NCBI GenBank assembly: GCA_017517745.1
Contig: JAFWYJ010000056.1
Span: 1 to 35,864, forward strand
Length of the DNA: 35,864 nucleotides
From: Clostridia bacterium
Lineage (GTDB): Bacteria > Bacillota > Clostridia > Oscillospirales > CAG-272
Reading direction: 5' to 3'
Each line of letters starts with the position of its first letter. The stretch's first letter is position 1. Shown here one piece after another: positions 22,499 through 31,399 of the stretch. The notes beneath the pieces are model-generated. The model did not search any database, had not been told where the DNA came from, and was given only the letters and a program-made list of their open reading frames with translations. A program made the position numbers and the translations under genes.

Positions 22499-24442
22499 AT
22501 GTCCGGAGATTGGTTTGGTCTGAAAAAATCAAGAAAACTCATTTTGGCTCTGTTTGATATTTTTTGCTTTGCGTTGATTGACGCGGCATATTTTCTTGCA
22601 TCCAAATACATCGACAAGCAACAAGATTTTGAACCGAAGGCTTTTTTGATCAACTCTTTGATTTTGTTGGCTGCGCTTTTGGTATTGAGAATTTTGTTGG
22701 GAGTATATTCCAATATTTGGAGATATACCAACACGATGATTTATCTGAAAATGATCCTTTCCGACGGCGCGGCTTGTTTGCTCGCGTTGGGGGGCGTGTA
22801 TTTCTTCGGGTTCTATAGCGGAGTTTTGCATTTTCTCACGGTTTCCGCGTTTGCTGTGCTGTTGGCGTTGGCATCGCGCTTTGCTTACCGTCAGCTTTAC
22901 AAATGGAGAGTTCAATCCAAGCAGAGCGAGATTCACGATATTCCGGTTGCAATCGTCGGTGCAGGACAGATGGGCGCAATTTTGGCGGGCGAGCTGCTGT
23001 TTGAAAAAAATTCCAAATACAAGCCGCTCTTCTTTATCGATAAGGACTCCACCAAGGTGGGCGGACACGTTGCCGGATTGAAGGTTTATCGCGAGGAGGA
23101 GTCTGTGCTTGCATTCTTGGCCGCACAAGGAGTGCGCGAAATCTTCATCGCGTTGCCCGGACTTGACAGAGAACGTGCCAACGAGCTGTATGAGTTTTAC
23201 AGCCGCGCGTCATGCAAGATCAAGGTTTACGACACGCCGATGCGCGACGCCGAAGAGGCGGTGCACGGCAAGCGCGGAAGCCTGCGCGAATTTCAGATCG
23301 AGGACCTTCTGTTCCGCAAGTCGCTGACCATCAACGATTCGGAGTCCTTCCGCTATTACCGCGACAAATGTGTGCTTGTGACGGGTGGCGGCGGATCGAT
23401 TGGAAGTGAGCTTTGCAGACAGATCGCAAAGTGCAATCCCTCCAAGCTGATCATCTTGGATATTTACGAAAACAACGCGTATGACATCCAGCAGGAGCTG
23501 ATCCGTGAGTACGGTGAAAAGCTCGATCTGGTTGTCGAGATCGCTTCGGTGAGAGACCGTGTGCGGCTGGATGCGATTTTTGCCGCTTACCGTCCCGACG
23601 TGGTCTTCCACGCGGCGGCGCACAAGCACGTTCCCCTGATGGAGCACAGCGGATGCGAGGCGATCAAAAACAACGTGCTGGGAACCTTTAACACCGCTGA
23701 TATGGCGGAAAAATACGGTGTGAAGAAATTCATTCTGATTTCCACCGACAAGGCGGTCAATCCCACCAACATCATGGGTGCGACCAAGCGTATGTGCGAA
23801 ATGATCATCCAGTGCCGCACGGACAGCGCCACCAACTTCGCGGCGGTGCGTTTCGGCAACGTGCTGGGATCGAACGGTTCGGTGATTCCGCTCTTCAAAC
23901 GTCAGATCGCGAACGGCGGCCCCGTGACGATCACGGACAAGCGTATCATTCGCTATTTCATGACCATTCCCGAAGCCAGCCAGCTTGTGGTGCAGGCGGG
24001 CGCGATGGCAAAGAAGGGCGAGTTGTTCGTTTTGGATATGGGCAAGCCGGTTCGTATTTATGATCTGGCGAGAAACATGATCAAGCTTTCGGGATTTGAG
24101 CCGGAGGTTGACATTCAGATCGAAGAGGTCGGATTGCGTCCCGGTGAGAAGCTTTATGAGGAGCTTCTGATGAAAAACGAGACGTTGGCGAAGACCGAGA
24201 ATGACATGATCTTCATTGAAAAAGATGCTCCGTTGAGCCGAGAAGCGGTCGATCAGAAGATCGAGATCCTTTGCAATGCGGTCAAGGAGACCGAAAAAGA
24301 CATCGCGTCTCCCAAGATCAAGGAGGCGTTGCATCTCGTGGTTCCGACCTTCAAGGATCCGAGCAAGGTCAACAAGGCTGCCGAAACGGCTGAGGAGATG
24401 AAGGTGGTCAATGAGGCAACCGCCGAGCCGGCAAAGGTATAA
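22499..24442 (+). CDS. Membrane-bound nucleotide-sugar 4,6-dehydratase (CapD/PglF/FlaA1 family)
   Basis: 647 residues; AAAGGAG precedes the ATG by eight bases. Four hydrophobic segments occupy about residues 15-130. A first Rossmann segment follows (VAIVGAGQMGAILAGELL, about 150), then the catalytic SDR domain beginning VLVTGGGGSIGSELCRQI (about 298). The active site reads STDKAVNPTNIMGATKR: the Thr-Asp-Lys triad with Met in place of the usual Tyr of YxxxK, as in PglF and CapD 4,6-dehydratases. Such enzymes convert UDP-GlcNAc to the UDP-4-keto-6-deoxy sugar at the inner face of the membrane, for capsule, glycolipid or glycoprotein sugars. The C-terminal 60 residues are a charged tail (EETEE-like) longer than usual. 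No glycan cluster is adjacent, and it has its own promoter and probable terminator. Confidence 0.93.
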   Translation: MSGDWFGLKKSRKLILALFDIFCFALIDAAYFLASKYIDKQQDFEPKAFLINSLILLAALLVLRILLGVYSNIWRYTNTMIYLKMILSDGAACLLALGGVYFFGFYSGVLHFLTVSAFAVLLALASRFAYRQLYKWRVQSKQSEIHDIPVAIVGAGQMGAILAGELLFEKNSKYKPLFFIDKDSTKVGGHVAGLKVYREEESVLAFLAAQGVREIFIALPGLDRERANELYEFYSRASCKIKVYDTPMRDAEEAVHGKRGSLREFQIEDLLFRKSLTINDSESFRYYRDKCVLVTGGGGSIGSELCRQIAKCNPSKLIILDIYENNAYDIQQELIREYGEKLDLVVEIASVRDRVRLDAIFAAYRPDVVFHAAAHKHVPLMEHSGCEAIKNNVLGTFNTADMAEKYGVKKFILISTDKAVNPTNIMGATKRMCEMIIQCRTDSATNFAAVRFGNVLGSNGSVIPLFKRQIANGGPVTITDKRIIRYFMTIPEASQLVVQAGAMAKKGELFVLDMGKPVRIYDLARNMIKLSGFEPEVDIQIEEVGLRPGEKLYEELLMKNETLAKTENDMIFIEKDAPLSREAVDQKIEILCNAVKETEKDIASPKIKEALHLVVPTFKDPSKVNKAAETAEEMKVVNEATAEPAKV

Positions 24443-24464
24443 AATCGATTACATAGCGCGAGAG

Positions 24465-24509
24465 GGCGGGACGGTCGCGGCGGTTGCCACGATCCGTCCC
24501 GCCGCTTTT
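24465..24509 (+). terminator. Probable terminator after the dehydratase gene
   Basis: GGCGGGACGG (24465-24474) pairs perfectly with CCGTCCCGCC (24494-24503), followed by GCTTTTG. The loop can fold further; the T-run is short. Confidence 0.7.
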
Positions 24510-24582
24510 GTTGCAAGAGCAAAGTGAAGGAGAGCTTTTTGAAAAAAGACGAAAAAATATGGAAGAAAATTTTGAAAAGCTC

Positions 24583-24611
24583 TTGACAAAAAGAGCGAAA
24601 TCGGGTATAAT
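24583..24611 (+). promoter_or_regulatory. Promoter of the rpmH cluster
   Basis: TTGACA (24583-24588), 17 bases, TATAAT (24606-24611): perfect consensus, about 80 bases before rpmH. Confidence 0.95.
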
Positions 24612-24691
24612 GTAGAATGTCATTGTGTAAAAGCGTATTTTATTGCTGAAAGGCGAAACGCTTCCGATTCAAACTAAAGGAGGTGCATACG

Positions 24692-24826
24692 ATGCTTAGA
24701 ACCTATCAACCCAAGAAACGTCAGAGAAAAAAGGAGCATGGCTTCAGAAAGAGAATGAAGACTGCTGACGGCAGAAACGTCCTGAAGAGAAGACGCGCAA
24801 AGGGCAGAAAAAGACTGACCTACTGA
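24692..24826 (+). CDS. rpmH: Ribosomal protein L34
   Basis: 44 residues ([20 protein letters not shown] ... GRKRLTY), too short for length-filtered gene lists but unmistakable: the [11 protein letters not shown] start, HGFRKRM core and [10 protein letters not shown] end define L34 (bL34), an RNA-binding protein of the 50S subunit. AAAGGAGG lies nine bases ahead. First gene of the classic rnpA-yidD-yidC-jag-mnmE cluster. dnaA, usually divergent from it, is not found upstream. Confidence 0.98.
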   Translation: MLRTYQPKKRQRKKEHGFRKRMKTADGRNVLKRRRAKGRKRLTY

Positions 24827-24865
24827 GACTGAGTCCGCTTTGGCGGACAAGCTCGGAATCCACAT

Positions 24866-24915
24866 AAAAACACCGACTGTCGATGTAGCACCATGCCCTC
24901 GCTGTCGGCGTTTTT
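24866..24915 (+). terminator. Attenuator-like hairpin between rpmH and rnpA
   Basis: AAAAACaCCGAC (24866-24877) pairs with GTCGGcGTTTTT (24904-24915) around a 26-base loop, followed by ATTT. It may reduce read-through so that L34 is made in excess over RnpA. A smaller hairpin GTCCGC-tttg-GCGGAC (24833-24848) precedes it. Confidence 0.6.
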
Positions 24916-24995
24916 ATTTCACGAGACTTTTCTTTCATTATTATTTATTCTTTACACAACATCAACGGAAGCAATGTCGCAAAAGGGAAGGCACC

Positions 24996-25379
24996 ATGAA
25001 GTACACCACGCTGAAGGAACATCATTTGTATAACAAAACCTTTCAAAAGGGAACACGCTTTTCGGGACGGTACGTATCGGTTTTTGTGCTGCGTGATTTT
25101 TCGGCAAAACGGCTGATGCGGGAGAACCCCGAAAAGAAATACTACAACCGTTTCGGCGTTTCGGTCACCAAGCGGGTGGGAGGAGCCGTGCAGCGCAGCC
25201 GTGTCAAGCGGATTTTGCGCGCGGCGTACCGCGCCGTGGAGCCCGATTTGAAAACGGGATTTTTGGTGGTGATCTCACCGCGTGACGGGATTCTCGCCGT
25301 GAAATCCACCGACGTGGAGAAAGAACTGCGAAAGGGCTTTGCCAAACTGGAAATGTTCCGGGATCGGGGCGTCGAATGA
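24996..25379 (+). CDS. rnpA: Ribonuclease P protein component
   Basis: 127 residues from the ATG at 24996; GGGAAGG precedes it. The frame is open upstream to 24840 but without a usable start. The family signature RFGVSVTKRVGGAVQRSRVKRILRAAYR is present; the common GNAVKRNRIKR reads GGAVQRSRVKR, with the RNR Asn as Ser. RnpA binds the RNase P RNA and the 5' leader of precursor tRNAs. The last four bases overlap yidD (ATGA), so the two are translationally coupled. Confidence 0.96.
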   Translation: MKYTTLKEHHLYNKTFQKGTRFSGRYVSVFVLRDFSAKRLMRENPEKKYYNRFGVSVTKRVGGAVQRSRVKRILRAAYRAVEPDLKTGFLVVISPRDGILAVKSTDVEKELRKGFAKLEMFRDRGVE

Positions 25380-25696
25380 AGTATCTTTGCATTTGGCTGA
25401 TCCGATTTTACAGAAAGGTCCTGTCTCCCCTCAAAGGGAAGCCGACCTGCCGTTTTTCACCCACCTGTTCCGCGTACGCCCTTGAGGCGTTTCAAAAGAG
25501 AGGCTTTTTGATCGGCATGATCCTGAGCGTGTGGCGGATTCTTCGCTGTCAGCCGTTTGGTACGGCGGGCTGGGATCCCGTTCCCGAAAAAGGATTGCGC
25601 AACCCGAAATTCGTTGCGAAGCCGATGACGAAGTATTACTATCCGGAGGAATACGGATTGGGGAACGGCGTGATCGATACCGACCAAGACCAATGA
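25376..25696 (+). CDS. yidD: Membrane protein insertion efficiency factor YidD
   Basis: 106 residues; the ATG overlaps the rnpA stop. Text LIRFYRKVLSPLKGKPTCRF, SPTCSAYALEAFQKRGFLIG, WRILRCQPFGTAGWDPVP is the whole YidD/Haemolytic domain, including its three conserved cysteines and the amphipathic N-terminal helix. It assists YidC/Sec in inserting inner-membrane proteins. The C-terminal 20 residues (TKYYYPEEYGLGNGV...) are a lineage-specific tail. Confidence 0.95.
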   Translation: MKYLCIWLIRFYRKVLSPLKGKPTCRFSPTCSAYALEAFQKRGFLIGMILSVWRILRCQPFGTAGWDPVPEKGLRNPKFVAKPMTKYYYPEEYGLGNGVIDTDQDQ

Positions 25697-25780
25697 CCAA
25701 TACCGCGGCACCGCGCGGCAGATTTTTCATCGGCGGTGCAAAATCCCAAAAATTGGAAGGGAGTTTGAGTTTTACCCAAA

Positions 25781-27490
25781 ATGATTATGAATATGAAAAC
25801 AAAAGTATTTACGAAACGCATGGCGCTTCTCGCCATCGTCTTTTTGCTGGTTCTGACGACGCTTGTTGGATGCGGAGGCGGTCAACAAAAGCCGACTTTG
25901 ACGGTTGGAGATCTTTCCACCGATGCCGATAACGCGAAAAACGCGGAGGAACTCAGAAAGATTGCCAACATGCTGACGTCGGCATATGCCGCCGGATTTG
26001 ATTCGCAGGAGGCGCTGATCGCGGCTTCGCGCGGCTATGACATGACGTTGGAAGGCTTTGACGACAGCAAGGTCGATTCGAACGAAAACAAGGGCATGAA
26101 TCTGGATTTTGTCAAGAAGGTTCTGGACAAAGCCTCCGGACTTGCCAAGGAAGAGTATCGACTGGAAGCTTCGTTCTATGAGAACATCAATGAGAAGGAC
26201 GTCAACACGCTGATCGGTTCCTTCAAGAAGACGGTTGCGCTGGAGAGCGGAACCGGATTGATCGACGGACTTCTCAAGGGCATCGGCATTGTGCTGAAGT
26301 GGATCACCAACACGCTCTGCTTCGGAAACTATATCGCCGGTATCTGCCTGTTCGCGATCGTGATCGAGATTTTGATGCTTCCGTTTGCCATCAAGCAGCA
26401 GAGAAACTCGATCCGTCAGGCGATGTTGCGCCCGAAGGAAATGGCAATCCGCAACAAGTACAAGGGAAGAACCGACCAGGTCACCATGCAGAAGATGCAA
26501 CAGGAGATCCAGGAGTTCTATCAGAGAGAGAATTTCAGCCCTTACAGCGGCTGTCTGCCTCTGCTCATTCAGCTTCCCATCATCATGGCGCTCTATCAGA
26601 TCGTCATGGATCCGTTGCACTATGTGCTCGGTCAGGCATCCGGTATTTCTTCGGCACTGACTACCTACTGCACCTCCGCGAAAGCCGCAGGCGGCTTGGG
26701 CATGGTGCTCGGTAAGGGCGGAAACAGCACCATTGAGATCCTTTCGAAATTCAAGGACGTTTCTTTGGACGGATTGAAGGACTTTGCCTTCTTCTCCAAC
26801 GGAGACAAAGTGTTCGAGTCCTTGAGCAACATCATGGGCAACATCCCCAACTTTAATATCGGAAACGTTAACTTCGGTCTGACGCCGAGCTTCGGAAGCC
26901 CTTACATTCTGTTGCTCGTTCCCGTTCTGACCTTCGTCACCTATTTCCTCACCTCCAAGATCAACCGCAAGCTGATGGTTCAGCCCGCTTCCAACGGCGG
27001 TGTTGAGGATAAGCAGGTTGCATGCTCCAACACGATGATGGACGTCACCATGCCGCTCATGTCGACCTTCTTCACCTTCATGGTGCCGGCACTGATCGGT
27101 GTGTACTGGATGTTCCGTAGCTTGGTCAGCCTTGGAAAACAGTTCATCATTTCTCGCCTGATGCCTCTGCCGGTTTTCACCGAGGAGGATTACAAGGCTG
27201 CTGCCCGTGAAATGGCGGGCAAGGCGCGTCCCGTGCAGAAATCCGAGAGAGCCGGCAAGGTTCGCTCGCTGCACCACATCGATGACGAGGACTTTGACGA
27301 TACGCGTGAGAAGGCATTGGCAAGAAAGGCAGCCATTGAGGAAAGAGAACGCGAGGAGCAAGCCAAAAAGGCGGAAAAGACGCCCTTTGGTAAGGCACAG
27401 ATCAAGGAGACCCGCGAGCAAGAAAAGAGCGGAGAATCCGAGAAGACGGAAGAGAATTCCGAAAAGAAAGACGAATCTGAAGACAATTAA
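25781..27490 (+). CDS. yidC: Membrane protein insertase YidC/Oxa1
   Basis: 569 residues from the ATG at 25781; other ATGs at 25787 and 25793 are possible, and the nearest ribosome-like GGAAGGGAG is about 17 bases off, so the start is uncertain. The N-terminus is a lipoprotein signal (LALV-type core ending LVGC, Cys31). Then comes a 100-residue extracytoplasmic region, and the Oxa1 core from about residue 160: FGNYIAGICLFAIVIEILML, a basic KQQRNSIRQ loop, and YSGCLPLLIQLPIIMALYQIV with the groove. Two to three more hydrophobic segments follow, with an insertion of about 90 residues in between, and then a highly charged tail (about 480-569, ER/EK-rich) that may bind ribosomes. Inserts membrane proteins alone or with SecYEG. 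Confidence 0.95.
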   Translation: MIMNMKTKVFTKRMALLAIVFLLVLTTLVGCGGGQQKPTLTVGDLSTDADNAKNAEELRKIANMLTSAYAAGFDSQEALIAASRGYDMTLEGFDDSKVDSNENKGMNLDFVKKVLDKASGLAKEEYRLEASFYENINEKDVNTLIGSFKKTVALESGTGLIDGLLKGIGIVLKWITNTLCFGNYIAGICLFAIVIEILMLPFAIKQQRNSIRQAMLRPKEMAIRNKYKGRTDQVTMQKMQQEIQEFYQRENFSPYSGCLPLLIQLPIIMALYQIVMDPLHYVLGQASGISSALTTYCTSAKAAGGLGMVLGKGGNSTIEILSKFKDVSLDGLKDFAFFSNGDKVFESLSNIMGNIPNFNIGNVNFGLTPSFGSPYILLLVPVLTFVTYFLTSKINRKLMVQPASNGGVEDKQVACSNTMMDVTMPLMSTFFTFMVPALIGVYWMFRSLVSLGKQFIISRLMPLPVFTEEDYKAAAREMAGKARPVQKSERAGKVRSLHHIDDEDFDDTREKALARKAAIEEREREEQAKKAEKTPFGKAQIKETREQEKSGESEKTEENSEKKDESEDN

Positions 27491-27520
27491 AATGATAAGC
27501 TGATAAGCAGGAGTAAGATT

Positions 27521-28165
27521 GTGAAAAAAGAATTGATTGCAACGGGAAAGACCGTTGAAGAAGCAAAAAATAAGGCTGCGGCAGAGCTTGGCGTCGCCGT
27601 GGAGGAGATCGAATTTGAGGTTCTGGAAGAGGGCAAGCGCGGCTTCCTCGGCATCGGCGCGACCGACGCCAAGGTGCAGGCTGTCTACACCGTCAAGGGC
27701 GTGGACATTGCTGTGGAATTTATCCGCCGGGTCGTTTCCGATATGGAGCTTTCGCTGACCGTCGAGACCAAGCCCGGAACCAATGATGACACCGTGATCA
27801 CCGTTGACGGTGAGGGCGCAGGCCTTTTGATCGGCCATCACGGTGAGACGATGGATGCGCTGCAGTATCTTGCAAACCTCGCGGCAAACAAGAAGATCAA
27901 GGGTGAGAAGCGTGAGTTTGTGAAGATCACGCTGAACGTCGAGGGCTATCGCGAGAAGCGTGAGGAGGCACTCCGCGCGCTGGCAAGACGCATGGCAGCG
28001 AAGGTGATCAAGGGCAAGAAGAGCGTTATGCTTGAGCCCATGAATCCCTACGAGAGAAGAATCATTCACTCCGAGGTACAGGGCATCGAGGGGGTTTCCA
28101 CCAATTCGATCGGCTCGGAAAACAACCGCCGCGTGGTCATGTTCCTCGACGACGGACAGGAATAA
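27521..28165 (+). CDS. jag: RNA-binding protein Jag/KhpB
   Basis: 214 residues from a GTG start at 27521, with AGGAG eight bases before it. Jag_N domain (TVEEAKNKAAAELGVAVEEI, then EEGKRGFLGIG) is at residues 5-50. A KH-type domain (GEGAGLLIGHHGETMDALQY) is at about 95-125 with the GxxG loop as IGHHG, and an R3H domain (RMAAKVIKGKKSVMLEPMNP, YERRIIHS) at about 150-200. It binds RNA with KhpA and affects cell elongation and division in Gram-positives. Standard position after yidC. Confidence 0.96.
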   Translation: MKKELIATGKTVEEAKNKAAAELGVAVEEIEFEVLEEGKRGFLGIGATDAKVQAVYTVKGVDIAVEFIRRVVSDMELSLTVETKPGTNDDTVITVDGEGAGLLIGHHGETMDALQYLANLAANKKIKGEKREFVKITLNVEGYREKREEALRALARRMAAKVIKGKKSVMLEPMNPYERRIIHSEVQGIEGVSTNSIGSENNRRVVMFLDDGQE

Positions 28166-28213
28166 TTTTTTGAAGCTCCGCAAGCGTCGGTGGACGTTTG
28201 GCGGGAATCGAGG

Positions 28214-28238
28214 GGGGAAAATCTGTTTGATTTTCCCC
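28214..28238. other. Perfect hairpin between jag and mnmE
   Basis: GGGGAAAATC-tgttt-GATTTTCCCC, a ten-base perfect stem followed by TTTCC, lies 29 bases before the mnmE start, so it could act as a weak terminator, attenuator or processing site. Confidence 0.55.
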
Positions 28239-28267
28239 TTTCCACTTATCCGGGGGAGGGATTTGTT

Positions 28268-29656
28268 ATGCTTGGTGATACGATCGTGGCGGTGAGTACC
28301 CCGCGCGGCAAGGGCGGCGTTGCACTTTTGCGCGTGTCGGGCGCCGAAGCGCTTGAGATCGCTTCGCGTGTTTTTCGCCCACGCAATGGAAAAAGCTTGC
28401 GCGACGCGACACCGCGTACTGCGATTTACGGCGAGATTTTGGCACCTGAGGAAGACGGCGAATGGTTGTCGGTCGACGACGGAATTGCGACGTATTTCGC
28501 CGCGCCCGCATCGTTTACGGGAGAGGATACCGTGGAGATCTGTTGTCACGGAGGCGTTTTGTTGACCGAAACGGTGCTGACCGCACTGCTTGCGGCAGGC
28601 GCGAGAGCTGCCGAGGCGGGAGAATTTACGCGCAGAGCTTTTTTGAACGGAAAGCTCGGGCTTTCTGCCGCCGAAGCACTCGGAAGTATTCTGGAGGCAG
28701 GCACGCGCGAGCAGCTGACCTTGGCGCATAGCGGTTTGTGCGGCAGGGTGGAGGCGCGTTGCGCGGAGATCTACGACGTTTTGTGCAACGTTTTGGCGAG
28801 TGTTTACGTGAAGATCGATTATCCCGACGAAGAGCTTGCCGACATGAGCCGCGAGGAAATCGTTGAGGCACTCGCGTCTTGTGAGGATGCTTTGATGCGC
28901 TTGGCAAAAACCTATCGCACGGGACATGCCATCGCGGAGGGGATTCCCACCGTGATTTGCGGCAGACCGAACGTTGGGAAAAGCTCGCTTTATAACCGCA
29001 TTGTAGGAAGAGATGCCGCCATCGTGACGGAAATCGAGGGTACGACGAGAGACGTGCTGAGCGAATCGGCTGCGCTGGGTCGTGTGACGCTGCGGCTGTT
29101 TGATACCGCGGGATTGCATGAGACCGCCGATCCCGTCGAGCGGATCGGCATTGATCGCGCACGCCGCGCGTTGGCGGATGCCGAACTGATTTTGGCGGTG
29201 TTCGACGCAAGCCGTACACCCGAGGCAGAGGATCTGGAACTGATCGAAACGCTTTCCTCGGAAAAGAGTGCCGTGGTAGCGGTTTTGAACAAACGGGATC
29301 AAGGTGACGGAGCGGTTGCATTTTATCGTGCTCGCTTTGCGAACGTCGTGACCGTTTCCGCGGCGAGCGGAGAGGGCATGGAGATGCTGACCGACGTGGT
29401 GGAGCGGTTGTTTACCGACGGTGCTTTGGACAGCCGCCGAGACGCGGTGCTGACCAACGCCCGTCAGCAGGCTGCGGTGCTTTCTGCCCGTGAGGCGGTT
29501 CTTCGCGCCCAAAAGGTGTTGCTGGAGGGCTATCCGATCGATCTTTGCTGCACCGATGCCGAGGATGCCATGCGTGCCTTGGGTGAGGTGGACGGACGAA
29601 CGGTGTCGGAGGACATCGTGGGTGAGATATTCTCACATTTTTGCGTAGGAAAATAA
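28268..29656 (+). CDS. mnmE: tRNA modification GTPase MnmE
   Basis: 462 residues from the ATG at 28268 after GGGGGAGGG; the frame extends upstream but MLGDTIVAVSTPRGKGGVAL is the normal start. The N-terminal tetrahydrofolate-binding domain is followed by a Ras-like G domain inserted in helices: G1 GRPNVGKSS (about 231-239), G2 EGTTRD, G3 DTAGLHE, G4 NKRD. The C-terminal end CTDAEDAMRALGEVDGR...FSHFCVGK carries the catalytic Cys of the F-C-[IV]-G-K motif. With MnmG it makes cmnm5U34 in tRNA wobble positions. mnmG and rsmG, its usual followers, are replaced here by gatCAB 14 bases downstream. Confidence 0.97.
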   Translation: MLGDTIVAVSTPRGKGGVALLRVSGAEALEIASRVFRPRNGKSLRDATPRTAIYGEILAPEEDGEWLSVDDGIATYFAAPASFTGEDTVEICCHGGVLLTETVLTALLAAGARAAEAGEFTRRAFLNGKLGLSAAEALGSILEAGTREQLTLAHSGLCGRVEARCAEIYDVLCNVLASVYVKIDYPDEELADMSREEIVEALASCEDALMRLAKTYRTGHAIAEGIPTVICGRPNVGKSSLYNRIVGRDAAIVTEIEGTTRDVLSESAALGRVTLRLFDTAGLHETADPVERIGIDRARRALADAELILAVFDASRTPEAEDLELIETLSSEKSAVVAVLNKRDQGDGAVAFYRARFANVVTVSAASGEGMEMLTDVVERLFTDGALDSRRDAVLTNARQQAAVLSAREAVLRAQKVLLEGYPIDLCCTDAEDAMRALGEVDGRTVSEDIVGEIFSHFCVGK

Positions 29657-29670
29657 CGGAGGGAGAAGCT

Positions 29671-29961
29671 ATGGCACTGTCAATCGAGCAGATCATGCAA
29701 TTGGCACAGCGCGCGCGTTTGACACTGAGCGAAGAGGAAGCGAAAGTCTATGCCGATGACATCGGCGATCTGGAAAAAATGTCATCTGCGTTGCTTCCTT
29801 TTTTCGGCTCGCTCGGGGACGTGGAGGACGATCCGACGCCTCTTTCAGAGATGCGGGAGGACCGTGTCGGCGTTTGTTTACCGCGTGAGCGGCTGTTGGC
29901 ACTCTCTTCCGAGCGTGAGAGGAATTGTATCGCCGTTCCGTGCGCGGTCAAGGAGGCATGA
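29671..29961 (+). CDS. gatC: Aspartyl/glutamyl-tRNA amidotransferase subunit C
   Basis: 96 residues from the ATG at 29671 (GGAGGGAG nine bases before). Family text: IEQIMQLAQRARLTLSEEEA, then the linker TPLSEMREDRVGVCLPRERL that wraps between GatA and GatB. Small stabilising subunit of the GatCAB complex that amidates Glu-tRNA(Gln) and often Asp-tRNA(Asn). One base separates its stop from the gatA start. Confidence 0.94.
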   Translation: MALSIEQIMQLAQRARLTLSEEEAKVYADDIGDLEKMSSALLPFFGSLGDVEDDPTPLSEMREDRVGVCLPRERLLALSSERERNCIAVPCAVKEA

Positions 29962-29962
29962 G

Positions 29963-31399
29963 ATGAGAGAGTTGATCAAGCGTTCGCTTGCCGAGCATCG
30001 CATCGCGCTGGATGCGGGAGACTACTCCTCGCTTGAGCTGACGCGGCTGTATTTGGAAGAAATCGAGCGCCGTGACGGTGACGTGGGGGCTTATCTTACG
30101 GTGACCGCCGAGACGGCGATTCGTGACGCGCAGGAGGCCGATGCCCGCCGTGCGACGGGTTGTGTGCGCGGGGCTTTGGATGGGATTCCGTATGCGCTCA
30201 AGGATAATTTTTGTACCGATGGGGTACGGACGACCTGCGCCTCCAACATGCTGAAGAATTTTGTCCCGCCGTATGACGCTGCCGTGGTGTCGCGATTGAA
30301 GGCGGCGGGCGCGGTTCTTTTGGGAAAGCTGAACATGGACGAGTTTGCCATGGGCTCAACGGGAGAAACCTCGGCGCTCAGACGGACGAGAAACCCTGTG
30401 AACGAAAACTGTGTTCCGGGCGGTTCGTCGAGCGGATCCGCGGCGGCAGTCGCCGCGCTTGAGGCAGCGTTCACGCTCGGTTCGGATACCGGTGGATCGG
30501 TGCGCCAGCCCGCTGCTTTTTGCGGTGTGTACGGAATGAAGCCAACCTACGGTGTGATTTCGCGGTACGGCATGATTGCGCTTGCGTCTTCGCTCGACTG
30601 TGTCGGCGTGGTGACGCGAAGTGCCGAGGATTGCGGTACGGTGCTCTCCTGCTTGTCGGGAAAGGACGCTCGGGATGCCACGTCGGTGTCGCATCCGTTT
30701 CCCAAGTTTTCACAATACAAGAAAGACGGTTCGCGGCCTTTGCGCGTTGCCGTTGTGCGAGAGTTGATGGCGGAGGGTGTCCTTTCGTCGGACGTCCGCC
30801 ATGCGCTGCAGTTGGCTGAAAAACGCCTCGAGGAGCTGGGGGCGGAGATCGGCGAGGTCAGTCTGCCTTCTCCCGAAGCGGCTTTGGCGGCGTATGACGT
30901 GATCTGTGCGGTTGAGGCGGCTTCCAATCTCGCGCGGTATGACGGCATCCGCTACGGATATTCGGAAGCGGCGGAGGAGTTGTTTGAATTGTACGCCAAA
31001 AATCGATCGAAGGGCTTTGGGTACGAGGTCAAGAAGCGAATTTTGTTTGGAACCTATTTGATGGGGAAGGATCAGCGCGCGCTCTATTATGACCGCGCAC
31101 AGCAGGCGCGCGCTCAAATACGCGAGCGGATGCTGGGGATATTCAAACAGTATGATCTGATCCTCTCTCCCACCGCGTCGACGCCGGCGTTTTCGACCGG
31201 AACGACGCTCTCGGCGGCGGAGCAGAGAAGAGCCGATTTGTGTGTGGTTTATGCCAGCTTGGCGGGCTTGCCGGCTCTGTCGGTTCCATTTGGAAAGAAC
31301 GCCGACGGATTGCCCTTGGCGATCCAATTGATCGGCGCGCCGTTTGCAGAAGGCCTGCTCCTTGATATGGCAAAAAGACTCGAGGAGGTGACGCCGTGA
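29963..31399 (+). CDS. gatA: Aspartyl/glutamyl-tRNA amidotransferase subunit A
   Basis: 478 residues from the ATG at 29963, six bases after AAGGAGG; a longer open frame starting inside gatC is rejected. Amidase-signature catalytic residues are in place: Lys in LDGIPYALKDNFCTDG, cis-Ser in GGSSSGSAAAV, and nucleophile Ser in LGSDTGGSVRQPAAFCGVYG. It hydrolyses glutamine and passes ammonia through a tunnel to GatB. The stop overlaps the GTG of gatB. Confidence 0.98.
   Translation: MRELIKRSLAEHRIALDAGDYSSLELTRLYLEEIERRDGDVGAYLTVTAETAIRDAQEADARRATGCVRGALDGIPYALKDNFCTDGVRTTCASNMLKNFVPPYDAAVVSRLKAAGAVLLGKLNMDEFAMGSTGETSALRRTRNPVNENCVPGGSSSGSAAAVAALEAAFTLGSDTGGSVRQPAAFCGVYGMKPTYGVISRYGMIALASSLDCVGVVTRSAEDCGTVLSCLSGKDARDATSVSHPFPKFSQYKKDGSRPLRVAVVRELMAEGVLSSDVRHALQLAEKRLEELGAEIGEVSLPSPEAALAAYDVICAVEAASNLARYDGIRYGYSEAAEELFELYAKNRSKGFGYEVKKRILFGTYLMGKDQRALYYDRAQQARAQIRERMLGIFKQYDLILSPTASTPAFSTGTTLSAAEQRRADLCVVYASLAGLPALSVPFGKNADGLPLAIQLIGAPFAEGLLLDMAKRLEEVTP

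Noticed and set aside
24443..24691. A replication origin between the dehydratase gene and rpmH
   Set aside because: No cluster of DnaA boxes (TTATCCACA-like) and no dnaA or dnaN is visible; only a terminator and the rpmH promoter are present.
25772..29512. A 1246-codon minus-strand open frame across yidC, jag and mnmE
   Set aside because: It spans three clear genes on the other strand and reads as His/Arg/Gln-rich complement text with no motifs, so it is a shadow.
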